Assembly: GCF_020859565.1 (NCBI RefSeq)
Contig: NZ_JAJHUO010000044.1
Location: 1 to 64,000 of the forward strand
Source of the DNA: Saccharothrix luteola
Lineage (GTDB): Bacteria > Actinomycetota > Actinomycetes > Mycobacteriales > Pseudonocardiaceae
Length of the DNA stretch: 64,000 nucleotides
Reading direction: 5' to 3'
Below, piece after piece: positions 7,447-15,155 of the stretch. The position numbers were made by a program, and so were the translations under genes. The stretch's first letter is position 1; every line of letters starts with the position of its first letter. Under the pieces are notes generated by a model. That model ran no database searches and was not told where the DNA came from. It saw only the letters and a program-made list of their open reading frames with translations.

Positions 7447-8403
7447 ATGCACGCCATCGTTCAGCACGAGTTCGGCCCGGCCGAGAACCTGCGCTACGAG
7501 CAGGCGCCGGACCCGGAGCCGGGGGCAGGCCAGGTGCGGATCGCGGTGTCCGCGGCCGGGGTGCACCTGCTCGACACGTCGATCCGCCGCGGTGAGCACG
7601 GTGGGCCGTTCCCGCTGCCCGAACTGCCCATGACGCCGGGTCGGGAGGTCGCGGGGGTCGTCACCGCGCTGGGCGACGGGGTCGAGCCGCACTGGCTGGG
7701 CAAGCGCGTCGTCGCGCACCTCGGCCAGGCCAGCGGCGGGTACGCGGAGCAGGCCGTGGCGAACGCCGCCTCGCTGCACGAGCTGCCCGACCACGTGTCC
7801 GACGACGCGGCCGTGGCCATGATCGGCACCGGCCGCACCGCCGTCGGCGTGCTGCGCATCGCCGAGCTCACCTCCGACGACGTGGTCCTCGTGACCGCGG
7901 CGGCCGGCGGGCTCGGCGCGCTGTTCGTGCAGGAGGCGAAGGCGGTCGGGGCCAAGGTGGTCGGCGTGGCGAGCACCGCCAAGCTGGACCTGGTCCGCCA
8001 GTTGGGCGCGGACGTGGTGGCCGACTACACCCGGCCGGGCTGGGACGAGGGCATCGGGCAGGTCACCGTCGTGCTCGACGGCGTGGGCGGCGAGGCCGGC
8101 CGCAAGTCCCTGGAGCTGCTCGGCGTCGGCGGCCGGATCCTGCTGTTCGGCTGGTCCGCGGGCGAGCCCACCGCCATCGACACCGCCGACCTCTACCGGC
8201 TCGGCATCACCGCCTCGGTCGTCGTCGGGCCGCGGATGATGAAGGGCACGAACCTGCGCGGGCTGGAGGAGCTGTCGATGCGCGCGTTGGCCGAGGGCAG
8301 GCTGACCCCGCTGACCACGACGTTCCCGCTCAGCGAGGCCGCCAAGGCGCACGCCGCGCTGGAGGGCCGCGCCACCGTGGGCAAGGTCGTGCTCAAGCCC
8401 TGA
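7447..8403 (+). CDS. NADPH:quinone oxidoreductase, zinc-type MDR family without catalytic zinc
   Basis: A 318-residue medium-chain dehydrogenase/reductase. The GroES-like N-terminal domain runs to about residue 120 and contains PGREVAGVVTALG. The Rossmann domain carries VLVTAAAGGLGALFVQEAKAVGA, the AAxGGxG nucleotide-binding motif of quinone oxidoreductases. Zinc-ligand cysteines of true alcohol dehydrogenases are missing, as expected for the QOR group. Likely two-electron reduction of quinones or alpha,beta-unsaturated carbonyls with NADPH. The ATG follows GAGGGG. It is monocistronic between a SoxR-like promoter and a strong hairpin, suggesting induction by redox-cycling compounds. Confidence 0.9.
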   Translation: MHAIVQHEFGPAENLRYEQAPDPEPGAGQVRIAVSAAGVHLLDTSIRRGEHGGPFPLPELPMTPGREVAGVVTALGDGVEPHWLGKRVVAHLGQASGGYAEQAVANAASLHELPDHVSDDAAVAMIGTGRTAVGVLRIAELTSDDVVLVTAAAGGLGALFVQEAKAVGAKVVGVASTAKLDLVRQLGADVVADYTRPGWDEGIGQVTVVLDGVGGEAGRKSLELLGVGGRILLFGWSAGEPTAIDTADLYRLGITASVVVGPRMMKGTNLRGLEELSMRALAEGRLTPLTTTFPLSEAAKAHAALEGRATVGKVVLKP

Positions 8404-8404
8404 C

Positions 8405-8453
8405 ACCGGTGAGGCCCCCGTGCGCGACGACCACGCACGGGGGCCTCACCGGT
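8405..8453. terminator. Strong bidirectional hairpin between convergent genes
   Basis: Perfect 20-bp arms (8405-8424 and 8434-8453, beginning ACCGGTGAGG) with a nine-base loop. It starts just after the quinone oxidoreductase stop and just beyond the end of the convergent anti-sigma gene, so it can terminate both. Confidence 0.88.
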
Positions 8454-8462
8454 CTACGCCCG

Positions 8463-9164
8463 CTACACCGGCACCGTGACGATCCGCTCGTCGTCGAAGG
8501 TGCGCACCTCGATCGCCGCGACGTCCTCGGGCGCGATGAGCGCCGAGCCGTCGAGGTTGGTGCCGTCCTCCTCACCGGCCGGCGAGACGAGCCAGCTGCC
8601 CGCCTCCGCGCGCCGGCCGTCCTTGGCCACGACGATCAGCCTGCACTTCTCGCCCTGCTCGACACCCGCGACGGACGCGTTCACCCGCACCCACCCGGCG
8701 GCGGGCCTGACCTGCACGGTCATCCGCGCGCCGGTGACCGGGTCGGTGGCCGACCCGAGCTTCGTCCCGGCGGGCGGCACGGGCGCGGCCGTCGTCCCCT
8801 GGACGGCGCCCACGTCGGGCGCGGTGCCCCGGCCGACCGCGAAACCACCGCCGAGCACGACCGCGGCCACGGCCGCCGCGACCAGCCCCAGGCCGACCTG
8901 GCGACGGCGCAGCCGGGCGCCGCGCTCGGCCCGCACCTGCCGCAGCGTGCGCCGCAGCAGCAGGTCGCCGCCCTCGGGCGGGCCGTCGAGCAACGCCTCG
9001 GGCGGCACGTCGCCCATGGCCTCCTCCATCGCTCGCAGCTCGGCCAGCTCGCCGCCGCACCGCGGGCAGGACGCCAAGTGGTCCTCCACCGCACGTGCCT
9101 CCCGCTCGTCGAGCACGCCCAGCACGTATGCGCCGAGCAGCTGTGGATCGTGGTTCGTGGTCAT
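8463..9164 (-). CDS. Membrane anti-sigma factor with zinc-binding ZAS domain
   Basis: A 233-residue anti-sigma factor. Residues 1-50 form the ZAS domain with the HxxxCxxC motif in VEDHLASCPRCGGEL. A basic linker (LRQVRAERGARLRRRQ) precedes one transmembrane helix around residues 90-110. The C-terminal 120 residues lie outside the membrane as an RskA/RslA-like sensor domain with VRPAAGWVRVNASVAGV. The start overlaps the sigma-factor stop (ATGA at 9161-9164), the usual arrangement of ECF sigma/anti-sigma pairs. It should hold the upstream sigma factor inactive until a redox or envelope signal arrives. A ZAS-less relative is encoded at 10782. Confidence 0.9.
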   Translation of the reverse strand: MTTNHDPQLLGAYVLGVLDEREARAVEDHLASCPRCGGELAELRAMEEAMGDVPPEALLDGPPEGGDLLLRRTLRQVRAERGARLRRRQVGLGLVAAAVAAVVLGGGFAVGRGTAPDVGAVQGTTAAPVPPAGTKLGSATDPVTGARMTVQVRPAAGWVRVNASVAGVEQGEKCRLIVVAKDGRRAEAGSWLVSPAGEEDGTNLDGSALIAPEDVAAIEVRTFDDERIVTVPV

Positions 9165-9712
9165 CCGGCCACCCCCTTCAGCGCGACCTGTTGCCCGACG
9201 AACGTCTCTCTCAACGCCCGCAGCGCGTAGTGGGATCTCGACTTCACCGTGCCCGGCGGCACCCCTAACGCCTCGGCCGCCTCGGTCACGCTCCGGCCGC
9301 GGAAGTAGATCTCCATCAGCACGTCGCGGTGGTCGGACGACAGCCGGTCCAGCGCTTCGAGCACCACCACCGAGTCCACCACCGAGTCCGCGTGGTCGCG
9401 CTGCACCGGCGTGGCCGTCGGCGCCTCGGCCACCTCCCGGGGTCGGGCCGCCTTCGCCCTGAACCGGTCCGTGACGATGTTGCGCGCCACCGTGAGCAGC
9501 CACCCGCGGACCGAGCCCTTGCCGTTCACCAGGGCGTCCGGGTGCCGCCACGCGCGCACGAGGGTTTCCTGGACGACGTCCTCGGCCGACGCCCGATCAC
9601 CGGTCAACCGCGTCGCGTACGCGAGCAGCGCCCGCCCGTGCTCCTCGTAGAGGGATCGGATCAGTGCCTCGTCGGCCGCGGCCTCCCGTTTCCGGGACCA
9701 CAGAGCCGCCAT
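9161..9712 (-). CDS. ECF RNA polymerase sigma factor (SigL-like)
   Basis: A 183-residue two-domain ECF sigma factor. The sigma2 domain spans about residues 15-85 (EEHGRALLAYATRLTGD, SAEDVVQETLVRAWRHP), and sigma4 spans about 115-170 (DVLMEIYFRGRSVTEAAEALGVPPGTVKSRSHYALRALRE). From memory it resembles mycobacterial SigL. The start at 9712 (MAALWSRKR) was preferred over an upstream in-frame ATG because GAGGAG lies seven bases before it. It is cotranscribed with the membrane anti-sigma factor, with ATGA overlap. Autoregulation is usual for such pairs, but I could not identify its promoter. Confidence 0.92.
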   Translation of the reverse strand: MAALWSRKREAAADEALIRSLYEEHGRALLAYATRLTGDRASAEDVVQETLVRAWRHPDALVNGKGSVRGWLLTVARNIVTDRFRAKAARPREVAEAPTATPVQRDHADSVVDSVVVLEALDRLSSDHRDVLMEIYFRGRSVTEAAEALGVPPGTVKSRSHYALRALRETFVGQQVALKGVAG

Positions 9713-9793
9713 CCACCCACTCCTCTCGTCAACTCCCGCCCTGGACACGGACGCCGCAGGCGTTCGGTTCACCGCGGGCGGCGGGGAGTCCGG

Positions 9794-10702
9794 TCAGGAG
9801 CAGGTCTCGCCGGCGTTCAGGCAGGTCGTGACGCGGTCCATCAGCGCGACCGGCATGACGTTGACGAACATCGCGTGGTCCGTGCGCGGGTCGCGCAGCT
9901 GCTCGGGGAAGCTGTCCAGGGCGTAGGGCCGCCCGGCGGGCACGGCGTACGCGACCCGCACGCGCAGCTTCGGCACCGGGAACGTGCCCGGCCGGCACAC
10001 CCCGTTCGACCCGGGGAACTCGGCGTGCGCCCGGTGGCTCGGGCTGTCGGTGTTGCGGCCGTCCCAGCAGCTCGGGAAGTCGAACGTGCGCAGCACCGCG
10101 CCGCCCGGCGCGCACTCCGGGTAGCGGTCGGTGTGCCGGTCCTCGAACCCCGTGCAGCTCCACCGCGCCCGGCCGCGCCCGCTGGTCAGCGCCGCCGGGT
10201 CGCCGGTGATCATGCGCAGGAACCTCGGCATGGGCACGACCTGGCTGACCGGGCTGCCGGTGAACGTGATCTCCACCCTCGACGGCGGCAGCACCTCGCC
10301 GGTGTTGCCGTGCGCGCCGCCGCCGGGCGCGTGCTCGTCGTGCCCGGTCCGGTCGGTCAGCCGCAGCACCGGCCAGTAGTAGGTGGACCGGTCCTCCGCC
10401 GGGCAGGTGGTCCCGGCGGCGGCCAGCGAGTCGTCGGTGGAGCCCGCGTGCGTGCTCAGGTTGCCGACGTACTCGTGGGTGTGGTGCGCGCCGGACGGCT
10501 GCCCCGGCGCGATGACCATGTTGTCGGCGTTGAGGTGACGTGGTTCGTTGCGCCCGCAGTCGACGCGGAACGTGCCGGTCGACGCGTCCTGGGTGGTGGT
10601 GACCGACTCGACGGCCACCGGCACCTCGTCGATGGCCACGGTGCGGCTGTCCGCGCAGCCCGTCGCCAGCACGAGCACCAGCAGCAGGGGCGACCACCTC
10701 AC
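9794..10702 (-). CDS. DUF1996 lipoprotein
   Basis: A 302-residue secreted protein with a short lipoprotein signal (LLLVLVLATGC, cysteine at about residue 16). The mature region begins the DUF1996 domain: VDCGRNEPRHLNADNMVIAPGQ, then HTHEYVGN, with conserved Cys, His and Trp residues such as PSCWDGRNTDSPSH and FVNVMPVALMD. DUF1996 is found in fungi and actinobacteria; its function is not established, though a role at polysaccharide surfaces has been suggested. It lies upstream of the sigma/anti-sigma pair and downstream of the ZAS-less anti-sigma-like gene, all on one strand with 80-bp gaps, so it may be a target or partner of that system. Confidence 0.85.
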   Translation of the reverse strand: MRWSPLLLVLVLATGCADSRTVAIDEVPVAVESVTTTQDASTGTFRVDCGRNEPRHLNADNMVIAPGQPSGAHHTHEYVGNLSTHAGSTDDSLAAAGTTCPAEDRSTYYWPVLRLTDRTGHDEHAPGGGAHGNTGEVLPPSRVEITFTGSPVSQVVPMPRFLRMITGDPAALTSGRGRARWSCTGFEDRHTDRYPECAPGGAVLRTFDFPSCWDGRNTDSPSHRAHAEFPGSNGVCRPGTFPVPKLRVRVAYAVPAGRPYALDSFPEQLRDPRTDHAMFVNVMPVALMDRVTTCLNAGETCS

Positions 10703-10781
10703 GGCCGACAGCTTATTCGGACCCCGGCCGCCGGCCGCGCGGCCGGGACGGTGCCCGCACGACCCTGCCCGAGTGGGCAGA

Positions 10782-11240
10782 TCACGGCGCCCGGGTCGTC
10801 GAGGTGACCAGGACCCGGCCGTCCTCCGTGACGACGCTGACGGCGGCGAGCTCGTCCGGGCCGACCACGGCGGCGCCCGCCAGCGCGGTGTCGCCGAGCC
10901 GCGGGGCGACCCAGCCGCCCGCCACGTGACGCCGGCCGTGAACGTCGGTGACCACGAGCAGGCACCGCTCCCCCGCGTCGACGCCGGCCACCACCGCGCT
11001 GAGCCGCACCCACCCGTCGGCGGGCGCCACCGTCGTGGTCAGCCGCACGCCGTCGGCCGCGGTGGCGACCAGCAGCCGTGCCCCGGGCGCGCGGTGCCGG
11101 CCGAGGTGGACGCCGCCGGCCAGCACCGCGGCGGCGAGCGCGACGCCCACCACCGTGACGACGCCGCCGCGACGCCTGCGGTCACACGCCCGCTCCGCGC
11201 GGACCTGGCGCAGCGTGCGTTCGAGGATCGGGTCGTGCAT
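10782..11240 (-). CDS. Anti-sigma-like membrane protein lacking the zinc domain
   Basis: A 152-residue membrane protein that aligns with the C-terminal two thirds of the anti-sigma factor at 8463. The cytosolic segment LERTLRQVRAERACDRRRR matches LLRRTLRQVRAERGARLRRR, then come a single transmembrane helix (VTVVGVALAAAVLAGGVHL) and an outer domain with APADGWVRLSAVVAGVDAGERC. The N-terminal zinc-binding ZAS domain is completely absent; there is no HxxxCxxC motif in the predicted 5' leader either. It could compete for or sense the same signal without binding sigma, or it may be a duplicated and truncated copy. The intact frame and codon bias favour a functional protein. Confidence 0.75.
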   Translation of the reverse strand: MHDPILERTLRQVRAERACDRRRRGGVVTVVGVALAAAVLAGGVHLGRHRAPGARLLVATAADGVRLTTTVAPADGWVRLSAVVAGVDAGERCLLVVTDVHGRRHVAGGWVAPRLGDTALAGAAVVGPDELAAVSVVTEDGRVLVTSTTRAP

Positions 11241-11381
11241 CTCTTCTCGTTCGGCTCGTGCTCGGACGTGTCCCGAGCGGCACTCACCACACGCACCCGT
11301 GGGACGTCCGGTTCAACCGCACGCGTCGAGGCGGCCCCGGACCGAGCACCGGGACCGCCTCGCGAGCACTTCAAGACCCGC

Positions 11382-13451
11382 TCAGTTCAGCTGCACCCTG
11401 AGGATGCGGCTGTTGGAGTTGTTCGGCGTGCTGTCCCGGTCGTCGCTGGTGGTCAGCCACAGGCTGCCGTCCGGCGCGGGCTCGACGGTGCGCAGCCGGC
11501 CGTACGTGCCCTGGAAGTGGGTCGTCTCCGAGCCGACCGTCGTGCCGCTGATGACCATCCGGTAGAGCCTGCTGCCGCGCAGCGTGGCCATGTACAGGGC
11601 GTTGTTGACGACGGCGATGCCGCTGGGCGAGGCGTTGGCGGTGCTCCACGTCCGCTTCGGCGCGACGTAGCCGGAGCAGTTGCCCGACGTGCCCTCGCAC
11701 GACGGCCAGCCGTAGTTGCCGCCGCGCTCGGACAGGTTCAGCTCGTCCATGATCGTGTTGCCCAGCTCGGCCTGCCACAGCCTGCCCTGGCCGTCGAACG
11801 CCAGGCCCTGCACGTTGCGGTGCCCGTAGGTCCACACGTACCGGGCGTTGCCGCCGTTGCCGTAGAACGGGTTGTCGGTCGGCGCGGAGCCGTCGGCGTT
11901 GAGCCGCAACACCTTGCCGCCCAGGTTGGACAGGTCCTGCGCCCAGTTCGGGTTCTGGCCGTCACCGGTGCCCGCGTACAGCTTGCCGTCCGGGCCGAAC
12001 CGCAGCCGGCCGCCGTTGTGGTAGCGGTTGCGCGGGATGCCGGTGAGCAGCACCTGCAACGACGACTGCACCAGGGCGTTGTTCTGCACCTTCATCCGCA
12101 CGATCCGGTTGTCGTTCGCGGCCGTGTGGTAGATGTACAGGTAGTTGTCGGAGGCGAAGTTCGGCGACACCTCGATGCCCAGCAGGCCGCCTTCACCGCT
12201 CGTCGTGACGACGTTCGGCACCGTGCCCAGGGTGGTCTTCACCCCGGACGGCGACAGCTTGACGATGTCGAACGCGTCGCGCCGCGAGTAGACGCCCGAC
12301 CCGTCGGGCAGGAAGTCCAGGCCCCACGGCACGTCGTTGTCCGTGGCCAGCTGCGTCACCGCACCGACCTGGTCGCCGCCCGACGACGTGGTGGCGGTGA
12401 TCGCCATGCTCCAGTCGGAGACGTTGCCCACCGCGTCGTACGCCCGCACGTTCATCAGGTACGAGGTGTTCGGGCGGCGTCCGCCGATGGTGGCCGAGGT
12501 GCCCGTGGTCTCGCCCACCGGTGAGCCGCCCGCGAGGACCTCGTAGCGGGTCACGCCGACGTTGTCGGTGGACGGGTTCCACGCCAGCGACACGGAGTTC
12601 GCCGTGACGCCCGTGACGCGCAGTCCCGTCGGCGTGGTCGGCCGCTCGGTGTCGGCCTGCGCGGGCGGTGTGGTCACCTCGAGGTTGTTGCCCGCCTGGG
12701 AGATGTTGCCGGCGGCGTCCTTGGCGTTGACGTAGTAGACGTACGAGCCGTTGGGGTTCAGGCCGGTGATCGTGGTGGACGTGCCGGTGACGGACTTGAC
12801 GAACTGGCCGCGCTGGTAGACCTCGTAGGACGTGACGCCGACGTTGTCGGTGGCCGGGTCCCAGGCCAGGTCGACCGAGGTGGGCGTGACGTTGGCCGAG
12901 CGCAGGTTCGCCGGCGGTGACGGCGGCGTGGTGTCCGCCTGCCCGATCTCGCCGAACACCTGGAACTCCTGCAACGAGTAGCCGTGGTAGGTGGCCGTGC
13001 GGCAGCGCGTGGTGCCGTACATCCGGACGTAGCGACCACTTCCGCTCACCACGAGGTCTTCCACGCCGCCCGCGCCGTTCGCGGTGGTGTGGACGCTGGT
13101 CCACGTGCTCGCGTCGGACGACGTCTCGATCCGGTAGCCGCGGGCGCACGACAGGTCCCACTGGAGCCGGACCCTCGTGATCGCGGCCACCGCGCCGAGG
13201 TCGACCCGGATCCACGACGGGTCGATGCCGCCCTGGCTGGCCCAGCGGGTGGACGAGTTGCCGTCCACCGCCGCCGAGGGCGCGAAACCCGAGCTGCCCG
13301 ACGACGACGCGGTGGCCGGTTTTCCTTGGGAGAGCAGGACGGGAGCCGCGCTCGCGGGCGCGGCGGACACCAGGGCGGACGCCACCACGGCGAGCGCGGT
13401 GGCGAGCGAGCCGAGCGAGGTCGACCAGGCGCTCCTAGTACGGGGTGCCAC
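11382..13451 (-). CDS. Secreted PQQ-type sugar dehydrogenase with CBM32 and two FN3 domains
   Basis: A 689-residue exported protein. The Sec signal ends near APASA at about residue 36. An F5/8-type C (CBM32/discoidin) domain follows to about 170 (FAPSAAVDGNSSTRW), then two fibronectin type III domains with the repeated core V.LAW.P.TDNVGVT.YEV (about 175-355). The C-terminal glucose/sorbosone dehydrogenase beta-propeller spans about 360-689 (VPWGLDFLPDG, GILGIEVSP-like, GPDGKLYAGTGDG, YGHRNVQGLAFD). The GTG at 13449-13451 has GGAGG six bases upstream; an earlier GTG at 13463 lacks one. It probably oxidises aldose sugars at the surface of polysaccharide. It is a single gene. The exact sugar and the cofactor (PQQ or none) are unknown. 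Confidence 0.88.
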   Translation of the reverse strand: MAPRTRSAWSTSLGSLATALAVVASALVSAAPASAAPVLLSQGKPATASSSGSSGFAPSAAVDGNSSTRWASQGGIDPSWIRVDLGAVAAITRVRLQWDLSCARGYRIETSSDASTWTSVHTTANGAGGVEDLVVSGSGRYVRMYGTTRCRTATYHGYSLQEFQVFGEIGQADTTPPSPPANLRSANVTPTSVDLAWDPATDNVGVTSYEVYQRGQFVKSVTGTSTTITGLNPNGSYVYYVNAKDAAGNISQAGNNLEVTTPPAQADTERPTTPTGLRVTGVTANSVSLAWNPSTDNVGVTRYEVLAGGSPVGETTGTSATIGGRRPNTSYLMNVRAYDAVGNVSDWSMAITATTSSGGDQVGAVTQLATDNDVPWGLDFLPDGSGVYSRRDAFDIVKLSPSGVKTTLGTVPNVVTTSGEGGLLGIEVSPNFASDNYLYIYHTAANDNRIVRMKVQNNALVQSSLQVLLTGIPRNRYHNGGRLRFGPDGKLYAGTGDGQNPNWAQDLSNLGGKVLRLNADGSAPTDNPFYGNGGNARYVWTYGHRNVQGLAFDGQGRLWQAELGNTIMDELNLSERGGNYGWPSCEGTSGNCSGYVAPKRTWSTANASPSGIAVVNNALYMATLRGSRLYRMVISGTTVGSETTHFQGTYGRLRTVEPAPDGSLWLTTSDDRDSTPNNSNSRILRVQLN

Positions 13452-13733
13452 AGATGCCTCCACAGTCTTTGACGACTCCCCCTTGGCGCTGGGGGATTGG
13501 CGCGGCGGCGAAGCGGCGGCGGAGGAGGACGGAGACGGGCGAGCGCGGGTTCAGGGTCTGAGTCTGCGGAACTTGCGCAACAGTTGACCCCCGACCCGGT
13601 CGCGTGCAGTCATTCGTCCTGTGGACTGAAACGGTAAGGGCTTTCTCCCACAGCGTCCAGTGGCGTTCCGGGCGATGTGCCCGAACCGCCGCTGGTGCCG
13701 ACGGCCGAGCTGCTGTCCACTGTGGACGTGCCG

Positions 13734-14120
13734 CTAGCCGGTGAAGGGCACGGCGACGAGCCGGCCCCACAGCACGAAGGCCAGCAGCGCCAGGTACACG
13801 AAGTCCACCACCACCAGCTTGAACTCCCGACGCCGGAAGCGGACGACCGCGGCGCCGACCATGACGATCATCAGGCCGACGGCGGCCGAAGGCACCAGGA
13901 CCGGCGCGACGTCGAGCACGGCGGGCAGGACCAGGCCCAGCGCCCCCAGCACCTCGAACGCGCCGATGGCCTTGATGGCGCCCGCGCTCCAGTCCTCGGT
14001 CCACGCGGCGCTGTGGCCGGTGGCGGCTATCTTCTGCTTGGACAGGACGAGCTTGCCGCCGCCGCCGAAGAAGTAGGCGGCGGCCAGCACGCCGGTGATG
14101 ATCCACAGGGCGAGGTTCAC
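13734..14120 (-). CDS. doxX: DoxX-family membrane protein
   Basis: A 128-residue protein with four hydrophobic segments, opening with NLALWIITGVLAAAYFFGGGGKL. It contains AGAIKAIGAFEVLGALGLVLP, the DoxX/DoxD-like signature found in actinobacterial proteins linked to quinone-dependent redox and thiol metabolism. The GTG follows AGGAGG. It is divergent from the ECF41 sigma gene, and its upstream region carries a sequence identical in form to the published ECF41 promoter, so it is probably the sigma factor's direct target. This is a typical ECF41 partner gene. Its biochemical role is not known. Confidence 0.88.
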   Translation of the reverse strand: MNLALWIITGVLAAAYFFGGGGKLVLSKQKIAATGHSAAWTEDWSAGAIKAIGAFEVLGALGLVLPAVLDVAPVLVPSAAVGLMIVMVGAAVVRFRRREFKLVVVDFVYLALLAFVLWGRLVAVPFTG

Positions 14121-14166
14121 GGGTTCCTCCTGGTCGAACGGCTGTCGAACGGCTTGTCGACCACGA

Positions 14167-14193
14167 GACGCCGGTGTTCCGGGCCCTGTGACA
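14167..14193 (-). promoter_or_regulatory. ECF41-type promoter of doxX
   Basis: On the minus strand TGTCACA (14193-14187), 16 bases, CGTC (14170-14167). This equals the consensus TGTCACA-N16-CGTC reported for ECF41 sigma factors, as I remember it. It lies 47 bp upstream of the doxX start and only about 60 bp from the ECF41 gene on the other strand. Confidence 0.72.
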
Positions 14194-14255
14194 GGCCGGG
14201 CGCGTGACGCGCGTTACACGGCGTCGGACCGGCGGCGAACAGGCAGGAGCGACCG

Positions 14256-15152
14256 ATGGGCGGCACGGCGCAGACGCGTCCCGCGACCGAGGCGTTCGTC
14301 GCCCACCGCAACCTGCTCTTCACCGTCGCCTACCAGATGCTCGGGTCGGCCGCCGACGCCGAGGACGCCGTCCAGGAGACCTGGCTGCGGTGGGCGGGTG
14401 TCGACCTCGACACCGTGCGCGACCAGCGGGCGTACCTGGTCCGGATCGTCACCCGCCAGGCGCTCACCCGGCTGCGCGCGCTCGGCAGGCGCAAGGAGTC
14501 CTACGTCGGCCCCTGGCTGCCCGAGCCGCTGCTGACCACGCCCGACGTGGCCGAGGACGTCGAGTTGGCCGACAGCGTCTCGATGGCGGTGCTGCTGGTG
14601 CTGGAGACGCTCACGCCGACCGAGCGGGCGGTGTTCGTGCTGCGCGAGGTGTTCGACGTCGGCTACGACGAGATCGCCGAAGCCGTCGACAAGACCCCGG
14701 CCGCGGTGCGCCAGATCGCGCACCGGGCCAGGGCCCACGTCGCCGAGCGCCGGCCGCGCGGCGCCACCGACCCGGCCGAGACCAGGGCCGCGCTCTCGGC
14801 GTTCCAGCGGGCGGTCGAGACCGGCGACCTGCAGGGCCTGCTCGACGTGCTCGCGCCGGACGTCGTCATCCTCAGCGACGCCGGCGGGTTCAAGCAGGCC
14901 GCGCGCAAGCCCGTCGTCGGCGCCGACAAGGTGGCCCGCTTCCTGGCCGCCCGCTGGGACGTCGTCGGCACGCGGACGACGACCGAACCGGCGCAGGTCA
15001 ACGGCGGCCCGGCGGTGATCCTGCGGCTCGACGGCGAACTGGACGGCGTCGTGGCGGCGCGGGTCGAGGGCGGTCTCGTCACCGGCCTCTACTTCATGCG
15101 CAACCCGGAGAAGCTGACGCACGTGGCGCGGGAGACGACCCTGAGCCGGTGA
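14256..15152 (+). CDS. sigJ: ECF41 sigma factor with fused SnoaL-like regulatory domain (SigJ-like)
   Basis: A 298-residue sigma factor. The sigma2 domain spans about residues 8-80 (AYQMLGSAADAEDAVQETWLRW), followed by the linker motif GPWLPEPL typical of ECF41. Sigma4 spans about 110-165 (EIAEAVDKTPAAVRQIAHRARAHV), and a SnoaL/NTF2-like C-terminal domain follows (about 180-298) with SDAGG.K and the terminal NPEKL motif. In ECF41 proteins this extension replaces a separate anti-sigma factor and tunes activity. The ATG follows AGGAGC, divergently from doxX. The characteristic promoter it would recognise is present in the intergenic region. Confidence 0.94.
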   Translation: MGGTAQTRPATEAFVAHRNLLFTVAYQMLGSAADAEDAVQETWLRWAGVDLDTVRDQRAYLVRIVTRQALTRLRALGRRKESYVGPWLPEPLLTTPDVAEDVELADSVSMAVLLVLETLTPTERAVFVLREVFDVGYDEIAEAVDKTPAAVRQIAHRARAHVAERRPRGATDPAETRAALSAFQRAVETGDLQGLLDVLAPDVVILSDAGGFKQAARKPVVGADKVARFLAARWDVVGTRTTTEPAQVNGGPAVILRLDGELDGVVAARVEGGLVTGLYFMRNPEKLTHVARETTLSR

Positions 15153-15155
15153 CGG

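Noticed and set aside
11241..11381. A SigF/B-like promoter before the ZAS-less anti-sigma gene
   Set aside because: GGTTG-N15-GGGTGC is present on the minus strand but the -10 element deviates at a key base.
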